Of a stretch of DNA of 47,393 bases, positions 1 to 7,249 are shown piece by piece. Position numbers and translations under genes: made by a program. Source of the DNA: JBJXGC01 sp046154545 (GTDB lineage: Bacteria > Chloroflexota > Dehalococcoidia > Tepidiformales > Tepidiformaceae); NCBI GenBank assembly GCA_046154545.1, contig JBJXGC010000126.1, positions 1 to 47,393 on the forward strand. The letters run 5' to 3'. The number at the start of each line of letters is the position of its first letter. Position 1 is the first letter of the stretch. The notes under the pieces were generated by a model. It was not told the origin of the DNA. It ran no database searches and saw nothing but the letters and a program-made list of their open reading frames with translations.

Positions 1-1127
1 TCGCATTCCGGGTCCGGGGTGGTGTAGTTGATCGTGGGGGGGACCTTCTGGTCGCGGATGGCCATGACGCAGGCGAGCGCTTCGACACTGCCGGCCGCGC
101 CCATGCAGTGCCCGGTAATCGGCTTCACTGAGCTGACCGCCGCCTTGTAGGCCGCCGGCCCCATGATCTCCTTGAAGACCATCGTCTCCACCTTGTCGTT
201 CTGGGGCGTGCCGCTGCCGTGCGGGTTGATGTAGTCGATCTCGGCCGGGTCAATGCCGGCCTTGCGGATGGCCGCGTTGACCGCCCGCTTCAGCCCCCGG
301 CCGGTTTCGTGCAGGGAGATCATGTCGTAGGCGTCGTTCGAGCTGCCGTAGCCGATGACCTCGCAGTAGATTCGGGCGCCCCTGGCCTGCGCGCTCTCGA
401 GGTCTTCGAGGATGTAGGCCGCGCCGCCTTCGCCGGCCACGAACCCGTCACGGTTCAGGTCGAACGGCTTGAGGGCCTTCTCCGGGTGCTCGTTATCGGT
501 GGCGAGGGCGCGCATCGCCGACCAGGTGGCGTGATAGATGGGCAGGAGCACGGCTTCGGAGCTGCCTGCGATGATCGCGTCGGCGTCGCCGCGCTTCACC
601 GTCTCGAAGGCCTCGCCGAGGGTGCCGCCACCGGTGGCGCAGGCGCTGACGATGGCCATGTTCGGCCCGCGGGCGCCCGTGGCGATGGCGATGTGGCCGC
701 TGACCGCGTCGGTGATGAAGTTCGCCACGAGGAAGGGTGTGACCCGCCTCGGGCCCTTTTCGTCGAGGATGTGCTGGTACTCGATCAGGAGGTCGCTGCC
801 GCCGCCGCCGGCGCCGAACATCACGCCGACCATGTCCGCGTTCTCTTCCGTAATCTGAAGCCCGGAATCGGCCAGCGCTTCGAGGGCGGCGCCAACGCCG
901 AACTTCACGCCCCGGTTCATGTAGCGTTGCTGCTTGGCATCCGCCCGGTCGCCGAGTTCGTAACCGTGGACCTCGGCCTGGATGCGCGAGGCGTAGGGCT
1001 CGGCGTCGAAGAGGGTGATAAGACCGATCCCGCTCCGCCCGGCGACCATCGCCTGCCAGGTCTCCTCGGCGGTGTGACCGACCGCCGTGACAGCGCCGAC
1101 ACCGGTAACGACGACCCGCCGGGTCAT
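1..1127 (-). CDS. fabF: 3-oxoacyl-ACP synthase II (FabF), C-terminus cut by window edge
   Basis: Condensing enzyme that elongates acyl-ACP with malonyl-ACP in type II fatty acid synthesis, in the cytosol. The translation from the ATG at 1127 begins MTRRVVVTGVGAVTAVG and shows the thiolase-fold Cys-His-His triad: nucleophile Cys163 in VSACATGGGT, His303 in NPHGSGTPQND and His340 in ITGHCMGAAGS. These positions coincide with those of E. coli FabF numbering, so no insertions precede them. About 375 codons are visible; the last few dozen residues lie beyond base 1. The start codon overlaps the fabD stop by four bases (ATGA), so the two are translationally coupled. No acyl carrier protein gene lies between them. 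Confidence 0.95.
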   Translation of the reverse strand, partial: MTRRVVVTGVGAVTAVGHTAEETWQAMVAGRSGIGLITLFDAEPYASRIQAEVHGYELGDRADAKQQRYMNRGVKFGVGAALEALADSGLQITEENADMVGVMFGAGGGGSDLLIEYQHILDEKGPRRVTPFLVANFITDAVSGHIAIATGARGPNMAIVSACATGGGTLGEAFETVKRGDADAIIAGSSEAVLLPIYHATWSAMRALATDNEHPEKALKPFDLNRDGFVAGEGGAAYILEDLESAQARGARIYCEVIGYGSSNDAYDMISLHETGRGLKRAVNAAIRKAGIDPAEIDYINPHGSGTPQNDKVETMVFKEIMGPAAYKAAVSSVKPITGHCMGAAGSVEALACVMAIRDQKVPPTINYTTPDPEC

Positions 1128-2113
1128 CGGGCAGCAGCCTCCACGGCGCGCCAGTTATCGCTGAAGAGGCCCTCGTCGGGGTCGCTCAGGCTGAGGCTGT
1201 TCACGTTGTAATCGATCCGCCGGACAAGCCGCGTAAGGACATTCCCGGGCCCGACCTCGATGAACATGTCGGCATCACTGGCCCGCATGGTTTCGACGGA
1301 CTTCTGCCAGCGGACGCCCATCGTCAGCTGATCGCGCAGCTCCTCGTAGACCTCGGGGCGGGTCTCCAGGAGGGCGGCGTTGACGTTGCCCACCATCGGA
1401 TGGCGCGGGTCGTGGATCGGGAACTTCTGGAGGAGGCGGTTCATGCTCTCGCTCGCCTTCGCCATGAGGGGGGAGTGGGAGGCGATCGAGATCGGGAGCT
1501 TCACGACCTTGCGCGCGCGGGCCTTCTCAGCCAGCTCCATCGCCCGGCGGAGGGCGCCGAGCGCGCCCGAGATGACGTTCTGGCCATCGCAGTTCGCGGT
1601 CGCGAGACCGACGTACCCCTCGACGGCGGCCTCTTTGCAGATCTCCTCCACCTTCTCGGTCGGGAGGCCGATGATGGAGGCCATACCGCCGGGGTTCTCC
1701 CGCCCGGCGGCTTCCATGAGGACACCGCGCTCCTTCACGAGGAGCGCTCCCTCCTCGAAGGTGAGCGAACCGGCCGCCACTGCGGCGGTGAATTCACCCA
1801 TCGAATGGCCGGCGAACATGTACGGCTCGATCTTCCGGTCGAGCGAATCCCAGCGCTCCTGGAGGGCGGCCAGCCAGGCCATCGAGGTCACGAAGCTGGC
1901 TGGTTGCTGGTTAACTGTCGCCTCGAGTTCCTCGGCAGTGCCTTCGACGCAAAGGCGGGCGAGTTGCATATCGAGCACCTCGTCGGCCCTGCGGAAGACA
2001 TCTGCTGCAGCCCGCGACATCTGGATGAGTTTCTCGGCCATCCCGGGGTGCTGCGACCCCTGGCCAGGGAAGATCAGCGCGACACGGCGCCACGGCTTGA
2101 CCACTTGATCCAT
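1124..2113 (-). CDS. fabD: Malonyl-CoA:ACP transacylase (FabD)
   Basis: Transfers malonyl from CoA to ACP, supplying the extender for FabF. The 329-residue protein has the family signature FPGQGSQ at residues 15-21, the nucleophile elbow AGHSMGE with Ser104, an arginine in the VKERG motif (about residue 129) that binds the malonyl carboxylate, and the catalytic His213 in IASHSPLM. Length is normal for the family (about 310-330). The ATG at 2113 is preceded by a GA-rich stretch that can act as a ribosome binding site. It is the first gene of the visible fabD-fabF pair and is divergent from the gene starting at 2176. Confidence 0.95.
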   Translation of the reverse strand: MDQVVKPWRRVALIFPGQGSQHPGMAEKLIQMSRAAADVFRRADEVLDMQLARLCVEGTAEELEATVNQQPASFVTSMAWLAALQERWDSLDRKIEPYMFAGHSMGEFTAAVAAGSLTFEEGALLVKERGVLMEAAGRENPGGMASIIGLPTEKVEEICKEAAVEGYVGLATANCDGQNVISGALGALRRAMELAEKARARKVVKLPISIASHSPLMAKASESMNRLLQKFPIHDPRHPMVGNVNAALLETRPEVYEELRDQLTMGVRWQKSVETMRASDADMFIEVGPGNVLTRLVRRIDYNVNSLSLSDPDEGLFSDNWRAVEAAAR

Positions 2114-2175
2114 TGGACTCTCTCACGTGGTACCGCCGCCTGCGTCCCGGCGGCCACACCCTGAATGGTACCACA

Positions 2176-3447
2176 ATGACGACAGAAGCTGATGGCCGGG
2201 CCGAACAGAAGACGAGGACTGGCGGCCTCCTCGAACGGACAACGCAGAGTATGCTCCGGTGCGTGCTTCGGGGATTGGCGGGAATGCTCGGCCTCTGGGC
2301 CGTCGGGGCGGTCGTGCTGCGCGTTGCGGCGGTTCCCCCGGAACAATGTCCGCCTGTCTCACAGCCGGAGGCGCTGGCGGATGCGCGGGCGGCGGCGGCG
2401 TGGATCGAGCGCGTGCAGCGTCCCGATGGGTCGTACCTCTATGAGTACGACATCGACGCGGACCGCGAGGTGCCCGGCTACAACGCCGTCCGCCACGCGG
2501 GGGTCACGATGTCGCTCTACATGCTCGCGGCGGAAGGCGATTCGTCGGCGCTGGCAGCCGGGGACAAAGGGCTGGCGTGGATGGAGCAGAACCTCGCCCG
2601 CTATGACGGCTGGGCGGCCCTCAAAGCGCCGAGCACCGGTTCGATCGAGCTTGGGGCGAGCGCATTGATGCTTGCCGGGCTCGCCCAACGGCGGCTGGCC
2701 ACGGCCGACACGAGCTTCGACAGCCTGATGCATGAGGTCGCGCGGTTCGTCCTGGTGATGCAGAACCCGGATGGCAGTTTCCTGCTCCGCTGGCTCCCCG
2801 AGACCGGTGCGCCCGACCCTGCCTTGCGTTCCCTGTACGCGACCGGCGAGGCGTTCTGGGCGCTGACGCTGATGCGGCGCGCCTTCCCCGGCGAGGATTG
2901 GGAGCGCCCATCGCGAGCCACGGCCGACTACCTGTCACTGCACCGCGACACGGTGGAGCAGCAGAAGTTCCCGCCCTGGGCGGACCAGTGGGCGGCCTAT
3001 GGGCTGGCCGAAATGGCTGACTGGCCGCTCAACGACGCGAACATCGTCTATGCCCGCAGCCTGGCGGAACGCTTTGGGTTCCTCGTGCGGGTCGAGTCGC
3101 GGCGGACGGGAAGCTGGTTCTCAGACGCCACCCGTGGCCCGCAGGCGCGGGCGGCGGGGATGGGGACGTGGTCGGAGGCGCTCGATTCACTCTGGAGGCT
3201 GGCCAGCGCCGACCCGAGAATGGCGGACATGCGGAAGAAGCTGGGCGACCGGGCGGTGTGCGCGGCGGGTATGCTTCACGACCGGCAGCTGACGGCCGTG
3301 GAAGCGGCCACGTTCGCCAGTCCGGCCATCGCCGAGGGCGCCTGGTTCACGGACGGCGTCACCCGGATGGACGACCAACAGCACGCGCTCTCGGGCCTCG
3401 TCCGGGCTGCGGCGATCATCGAGGAACGGGGACGGGCGTCGAAATGA
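2176..3447 (+). CDS. Membrane-anchored alpha/alpha-toroid (prenyltransferase/glycosidase-like) protein, function unknown
   Basis: From the ATG at 2176 the protein has 423 residues. I prefer this start because an upstream in-frame ATG at 2113 would overlap the fabD start on the other strand. After about 25 polar residues there is one hydrophobic segment (MLGLWAVGAVVLRVAAV), then a long soluble part with repeated helical hairpins carrying motifs such as RPDGSYLYEY and NPDGSFLLRW, with small glycines between helices. That spacing is typical of the alpha/alpha toroids of terpenoid cyclase/prenyltransferase and six-hairpin glycosidase folds. I see no DxDD or QW motif, so cyclase activity is not supported. 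Its stop overlaps the MarC-like start by four bases, which suggests the two work together at the membrane. Confidence 0.6.
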   Translation: MTTEADGRAEQKTRTGGLLERTTQSMLRCVLRGLAGMLGLWAVGAVVLRVAAVPPEQCPPVSQPEALADARAAAAWIERVQRPDGSYLYEYDIDADREVPGYNAVRHAGVTMSLYMLAAEGDSSALAAGDKGLAWMEQNLARYDGWAALKAPSTGSIELGASALMLAGLAQRRLATADTSFDSLMHEVARFVLVMQNPDGSFLLRWLPETGAPDPALRSLYATGEAFWALTLMRRAFPGEDWERPSRATADYLSLHRDTVEQQKFPPWADQWAAYGLAEMADWPLNDANIVYARSLAERFGFLVRVESRRTGSWFSDATRGPQARAAGMGTWSEALDSLWRLASADPRMADMRKKLGDRAVCAAGMLHDRQLTAVEAATFASPAIAEGAWFTDGVTRMDDQQHALSGLVRAAAIIEERGRASK

Positions 3448-4004
3448 GCGATTTTGGGCAGCTGCTGGTGGCCTTCTTTGCCGTCGTGAACCCGGCGGCC
3501 GTGCTCCTGGCGGCGCGGAGTGTGCGCCGGGACGGTACCCCCATAGGGCCTCCGATCGGGGCCGGGGCTGCCCTCCTGGCGGTCGCCCTGATCGCCGTCC
3601 TTGCGGTCACGGGTGAGCGGATCCTGGATGGGCTCGCGGTCGCGCCGGAATCGTTCCGGGTGGCGGCCGGCATCGTCTTCGCGGCGAGCGGCATGTCGAT
3701 GGTCTGGCTGGGCCGCCACGGCCACGCGGCGGGCGACGGGACATGGCGCGACGCGATATCGCCGCTGGGGTTGCCGCTGCTCTTCGGCCCAGCGACGCTT
3801 GTAGCGGCGGTGAGTTACGGCGCCGACGAAGGTCCCGGACGGACGATTGCCGCTGCAACGATCTGCGTGGTCGCGGCGGGTGTGCTCCTGGTGGCCGCTG
3901 GCCGCGTGCGGCCTGCCCTGCCGGACGCCATCGCCCGGCTGACGGGCGCGCTCCTCGTGGTGGTGGCGGCGGGCCTCGTCGTCGATGGCGTGCGGGCGAT
4001 TTAG
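3444..4004 (+). CDS. MarC-family integral membrane protein
   Basis: 186 residues, almost entirely hydrophobic, with about five to six transmembrane helices. The sequence resembles MarC (UPF0056): an N-terminal helix with NPAAVLLAA in place of the usual DPLGN motif, and a central PLGLPLLFGPATLVAAVS segment corresponding to the family's PLAIPLLAGPGA motif. The role of MarC proteins is not settled; early links to multidrug resistance were not upheld. The ATG at 3444 overlaps the stop of the toroid protein (ATGA), so it is very probably co-translated with it. It ends 22 bases before the stop of the convergent HD phosphodiesterase. Confidence 0.65.
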   Translation: MSDFGQLLVAFFAVVNPAAVLLAARSVRRDGTPIGPPIGAGAALLAVALIAVLAVTGERILDGLAVAPESFRVAAGIVFAASGMSMVWLGRHGHAAGDGTWRDAISPLGLPLLFGPATLVAAVSYGADEGPGRTIAAATICVVAAGVLLVAAGRVRPALPDAIARLTGALLVVVAAGLVVDGVRAI

Positions 4005-4026
4005 CCAGCCGTACCCGGGCCAGCGA

Positions 4027-6189
4027 TCACCCCCTGGCGAGGCCGGCGAGCTCCTCCGCCGATGGCATCGGGTAGGCGATCCGGGGGTGGTAGACCGCCC
4101 GAAGCGTCTCCTTGAAGGCGTCCCCAACGGCCCTCAGGTCCCGCATGGTGAGGTCGCATTCGTCGAGTTCGCCCTCCGACACCCGTTCGCCGAGCACCGT
4201 ATCAACGAGCTGGTCGATGCGCCGCCCCTGCCGGTCCGGGTCGGCGCGGACGATGGCCTCGCAAGAATCGGCCAGCATCACGATCGCGGCCTCCCGTGAC
4301 TGTGGCCTCGGGCCGGCGTAGCGAAAATCCGACGCATCCACGGGGCCGCCGGTCTCCGTCGCCTGGCGGTAGAAGTAGGTCACCAATCGTGTGCCGTGGT
4401 GCTGCGGGATGAAGTCCGCGACGGCTCCAGGCAAACCGTAGTGCCGGGCCAGCTCTACGCCGCGGCTGACGTGTTCGCGGATGATCGCGGCGCTTTGCCC
4501 GTGCGGAAGGCCATCGTGGGGGCTGACCTGCTCCTCGGCGAAGTTCTCGACGTAGAACGCAGGCTGACCGAGCTTGCCAATGTCGTGATACATCGCGCCG
4601 ACCCTGGCCAGGGCCGCGTCCGCACCGATGCGCGAAGCGGCGCGTTCGGCCAGCGAGGCGACCATCTGGCTGTGGTGGTAGGTGCCCGGGGCCTCGTCCC
4701 GCAGGCGTGCCTGGAGCGGGTGCCCCGGCTGGCTGAGCTCGGCGAGCCGGCTGGCGAGCGAGCGAGGGCCCAGCCACGAAGCCACGGCTGAGAAAAGCCC
4801 TACGGCCAGGGCAGTCCCGGCGCCAGCGCTCGCCGCGGCGGAGGCCATCCAGGCCAGGTCGTCGTTGTTGCGCGGATCGGTAATGAGCCAGAAGAACGCC
4901 AGGATCGCGCCTGAAGCCGCCGTCACCGCCAGCCCCGCGCCGGCCACCCATCCTGGCCGCGTGGGCTTCCGGGCGGCCATCGCGGAACCAGCGAGCCCAC
5001 CTGCCGTGACCACCGCCGCAAGTTCAAGCGATTGCAGGGGGCCGACATACGTGGAGCCGGCGAGCGCTGGTTGGGCGCCCGCGATGAAGGCGACGAGCAC
5101 GCCGGAGACCGCGGCGATACAGGCGCCGAGCGCAGGCCCGGTCCTGAACGTCGCCAGCACGGCGGCGCCCGCAAAGGGGAGCGCAAAGGGCAGGAAGTGC
5201 TGGTCGCGGTCGGGCATGACGAGGGGCAGGGCAAACCGTGCGCCCAGCAGGACGGCCGCTGACGCCATCCAGATTGCGGCGAGGTCAGCGGCGGCCGGTG
5301 ATGGCCTGCCGGAGCCGGCGGCGAATGCGAAGACGACGATGCCGAGGCTCAGCGCCGCAATGATGCCGCCAGCGGCTTTGTAGAAATCGTAGCCGGAGTT
5401 GATCACGCCCGTCCGCCGGAGGGCTTCGATGTCGGCGGCGGAGAGGACGTTGCCCTCGTTGACGATCACCTGGCCGCGCGAGTAGGTGACCGTCACCGGC
5501 GCGACCGCCGCCCTGGCTTCGTCCCGGAGCTTCTGGGTCGCTTGCTGGTCAACGCGCACGTTCTCCACAACGAACGCCTTGAGGAGCTCCCGCGAGGCGA
5601 GCGCGACATCGGCCATGGTGCCTGGGGGATCGATGTCGGCCGCGGGGTTCGGCTGGGCGAGGTAGGCTTCGACCCGGTCGGCGGCCTTCCCCGGTTCCAC
5701 TGGCCCCTGGAGGATGGCTGAAAGCGCGGCGAGAGTGCGTTCCTGGGCGCTCCTGAAGGTGAACGCGTCCATTTCGAGGAGCGTAAATTGTTGGGCCGCG
5801 GGGATGCCGCTGACGCCGGTTAGCTTCGCGGCGTCGCTCAACTGTTGCGAACGGGAAAGGTCCGTGCGCAGCCGGATAGCGCGGAACTCATCGAGGAGGG
5901 TCTGGAGCTTGTCCAGCTGTTGCTCACGGACAGTCGGATCGGGCGGGAAGTAGCGTTCGGCAACTTTGCGAGACTGCTCGGCCCGGACCGCCTCGGTCAG
6001 GGCGTCCGACTCGAACTGGGCCGCGCGCTCGGCACTGAGCGTGGTGGAGGCACGGTCACCTTCGCGGACGCCGCCTCCGGCCGGGGTCAGTGGTACCAAC
6101 GCCGCCCCGGCCACGGCCGCGAAAGCGAGCGAGAAGATGACGGCCCGCATCCGGGAGACCCCCCGGCCCGACTCCCTGTCTGACGTCAT
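4027..6189 (-). CDS. pgpH: 7TM-HD phosphodiesterase, PgpH type (probable c-di-AMP hydrolase)
   Basis: About 720 residues from the ATG at 6189. Order: a first membrane helix (residues about 14-32), an extracytoplasmic all-helical region with ERYFPPDPTVREQQ, seven transmembrane helices in roughly the 270-470 interval, then a cytoplasmic HD domain. The metal ligands are visible as HHSQMV, YHDIGKLGQP (HD at 535-536), HGQSAAII and PQHHGTRL. PgpH proteins with this layout hydrolyse c-di-AMP to pApA in Listeria; here that activity is inferred from architecture. A start at 6258 is unlikely because it would run into yqeY. A TATCCT box ends 7 nt before the chosen ATG. The order rpsU-yqeY-pgpH resembles the yqeY/yqfF neighbourhood of Firmicutes. 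Confidence 0.85.
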   Translation of the reverse strand: MTSDRESGRGVSRMRAVIFSLAFAAVAGAALVPLTPAGGGVREGDRASTTLSAERAAQFESDALTEAVRAEQSRKVAERYFPPDPTVREQQLDKLQTLLDEFRAIRLRTDLSRSQQLSDAAKLTGVSGIPAAQQFTLLEMDAFTFRSAQERTLAALSAILQGPVEPGKAADRVEAYLAQPNPAADIDPPGTMADVALASRELLKAFVVENVRVDQQATQKLRDEARAAVAPVTVTYSRGQVIVNEGNVLSAADIEALRRTGVINSGYDFYKAAGGIIAALSLGIVVFAFAAGSGRPSPAAADLAAIWMASAAVLLGARFALPLVMPDRDQHFLPFALPFAGAAVLATFRTGPALGACIAAVSGVLVAFIAGAQPALAGSTYVGPLQSLELAAVVTAGGLAGSAMAARKPTRPGWVAGAGLAVTAASGAILAFFWLITDPRNNDDLAWMASAAASAGAGTALAVGLFSAVASWLGPRSLASRLAELSQPGHPLQARLRDEAPGTYHHSQMVASLAERAASRIGADAALARVGAMYHDIGKLGQPAFYVENFAEEQVSPHDGLPHGQSAAIIREHVSRGVELARHYGLPGAVADFIPQHHGTRLVTYFYRQATETGGPVDASDFRYAGPRPQSREAAIVMLADSCEAIVRADPDRQGRRIDQLVDTVLGERVSEGELDECDLTMRDLRAVGDAFKETLRAVYHPRIAYPMPSAEELAGLARG

Positions 6190-6196
6190 ATGTCCG

Positions 6197-6202
6197 AGGA
6201 TA
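6197..6202 (-). promoter_or_regulatory. TATCCT -10-like box 7 nt before the pgpH start
   Basis: Read on the minus strand, TATCCT is followed by seven bases and then the ATG at 6189. This spacing would place transcription initiation at or next to the start codon (leaderless). It lies in the 37-base gap after yqeY, so pgpH may have its own promoter besides readthrough from rpsU-yqeY. No good -35 is visible. Confidence 0.35.
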
Positions 6203-6226
6203 TCAGAGCGGGCGGGGCAGGCGGCG

Positions 6227-6700
6227 TTAGCTGCCGAGCAGCGCCCGGACCACTTCATTGATAACCCGGCCGTCGGCGCGGCCGGCGAAGGCCCTGGTCA
6301 TGGCGGGCATCACCTTGCCGATGTCGCGGGCACCGGACGCGCCGGTCTCGGCAATGACCGAGCGTGCGGCCGCCTCAATCTCCTCGCGGGTTGCCTGTTT
6401 CGGCCCATATTCGAGCAGAATCTCCAGTTCGGCCTGCTCCTTATCGGCGAGGTCCGAGCGGTTGGCCTTGCGGAACTGGTCGATCGAGTCGCGGCGTTGC
6501 TTCACCTGCCGAAGGACGAGTTCGGTCACACCGGAATCGTCGAGGCGGAACGTCTCCGGAGCGCCGGCCGCCCCTTCGGGTGGGATTTCGGCGTTCCGCA
6601 CGGCCGCGATAAGCATCCGCAGGGTGCTCTTCCTGAGCTCGTCCCGCGCCCGCATGGCGGCGGTCAGGTCGGCTTCGATGCGCTCTTTGAGCGTGGCCAT
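6227..6700 (-). CDS. yqeY: GatB/YqeY domain protein
   Basis: 157 residues with the YqeY layout: an N-terminal helical region beginning ATLKERIEADLTAAMRARDE, the conserved KSTLRMLIAAV segment, and a C-terminal GatB-like tail domain with ASGARDIGKVMPAM and the GRADGRVINEVVR end motif. The tail domain is shared with the GatB subunit of tRNA-dependent amidotransferase, but free-standing YqeY proteins have no firmly known role. The ATG at 6700 is preceded by GGAGGG at a good distance. It lies downstream of rpsU, a pairing found in many bacteria, with a strong hairpin between them. Confidence 0.92.
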   Translation of the reverse strand: MATLKERIEADLTAAMRARDELRKSTLRMLIAAVRNAEIPPEGAAGAPETFRLDDSGVTELVLRQVKQRRDSIDQFRKANRSDLADKEQAELEILLEYGPKQATREEIEAAARSVIAETGASGARDIGKVMPAMTRAFAGRADGRVINEVVRALLGS

Positions 6701-6719
6701 GGCGATCCCTCCGGAATCG

Positions 6720-6748
6720 AGAAGGCCCGGGGAGGACCCGGGCCTTCT
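6720..6748. terminator. Perfect 12-bp hairpin between rpsU and yqeY
   Basis: AGAAGGCCCGGG at 6720-6731 pairs perfectly with CCCGGGCCTTCT at 6737-6748 around a 5-nt loop. It sits in the 70-base gap between the rpsU stop and the yqeY start (both minus strand). There is no U-tract on either side, so it may be an attenuator, a partial terminator or an RNA-processing element that separates S21 levels from yqeY rather than a full terminator. Confidence 0.6.
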
Positions 6749-6770
6749 GGTTGTCGATGGTTGGGCGAGG

Positions 6771-6986
6771 CTAGCGCCTCGTCAGCGCCCGGGCTTCGCT
6801 GCGGAGCTGCTTCTTGCGCAGCTTGCGAATGCGAGCGGCTTCTTTCTTCTTGCGCTTCACGCTCGGCTTCTCGTAATGCTCGCGGCGGCGGGCTTCGGCA
6901 AGGATGCCGTCCTGCTGGACGCGCTTGTTAAACCGCTTGAGCGCGCCTTCGAACGACTCGTTGTCGCCAATGATGACTTCTGCCAC
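6771..6986 (-). CDS. rpsU: 30S ribosomal protein bS21
   Basis: 71 residues, extremely basic, with the family's N-terminal NESFEGALKRFNKRVQQDG and the following EARRREHYEKPSVKRKKK stretch. This matches bS21, the small-subunit protein that helps base-pairing between the anti-Shine-Dalgarno end of 16S rRNA and mRNA. The start codon is GTG at 6986. The C-terminal extension (KEAARIRKLRKKQLRSEAR) is a basic helix longer than in E. coli. It is the first gene of the minus-strand run rpsU-yqeY-pgpH and is divergent from dinG across a 263-base spacer in which I recognise no gene. Confidence 0.95.
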   Translation of the reverse strand: MAEVIIGDNESFEGALKRFNKRVQQDGILAEARRREHYEKPSVKRKKKEAARIRKLRKKQLRSEARALTRR

Positions 6987-7215
6987 GTTTCGGGAATCAC
7001 CCGCCCTTCAGCGGCCAACATTCCCATCGAGGGCGCCGCGGGACTGAGACCGTACCATCGACGCGGGCTATGCGGAAGGAACGGAGTGTCGCTTGTCGCT
7101 GCCGAGAGAAAACGACCGGGCTAACTGCCGGGTGAATATGTCCACCGATGGAAGATGGTGGACGCCGGGCGGGGCACCACGGCCATCGCCCCACGCTCTG
7201 CCTTTCGCCAGCGCT

Positions 7216-7239
7216 GTCCCGCACGTAGACTTGCGGGAC
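7216..7239 (+). promoter_or_regulatory. Inverted repeat enclosing a TAGACT box upstream of dinG
   Basis: GTCCCGCA at 7216-7223 and TGCGGGAC at 7232-7239 are perfect inverted arms separated by eight bases that contain TAGACT (7226-7231), a plausible -10 for dinG (start at 7250). Arms flanking a -10 suggest a repressor operator, although a small RNA hairpin is equally possible. It is not the Bacillus-type LexA box (CGAACnnnnGTTCG). Confidence 0.4.
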
Positions 7240-7249
7240 TTCCGCACGG

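Noticed and set aside
219..1211. Long open frame on the plus strand opposite fabF (330 codons), and many similar long frames opposite fabD, asnB, uvrB, priA, ftsI and murD
   Set aside because: They are antisense shadows produced by high-GC codon bias; the opposite strand has clear family motifs and no RBS or domain supports the shadows.
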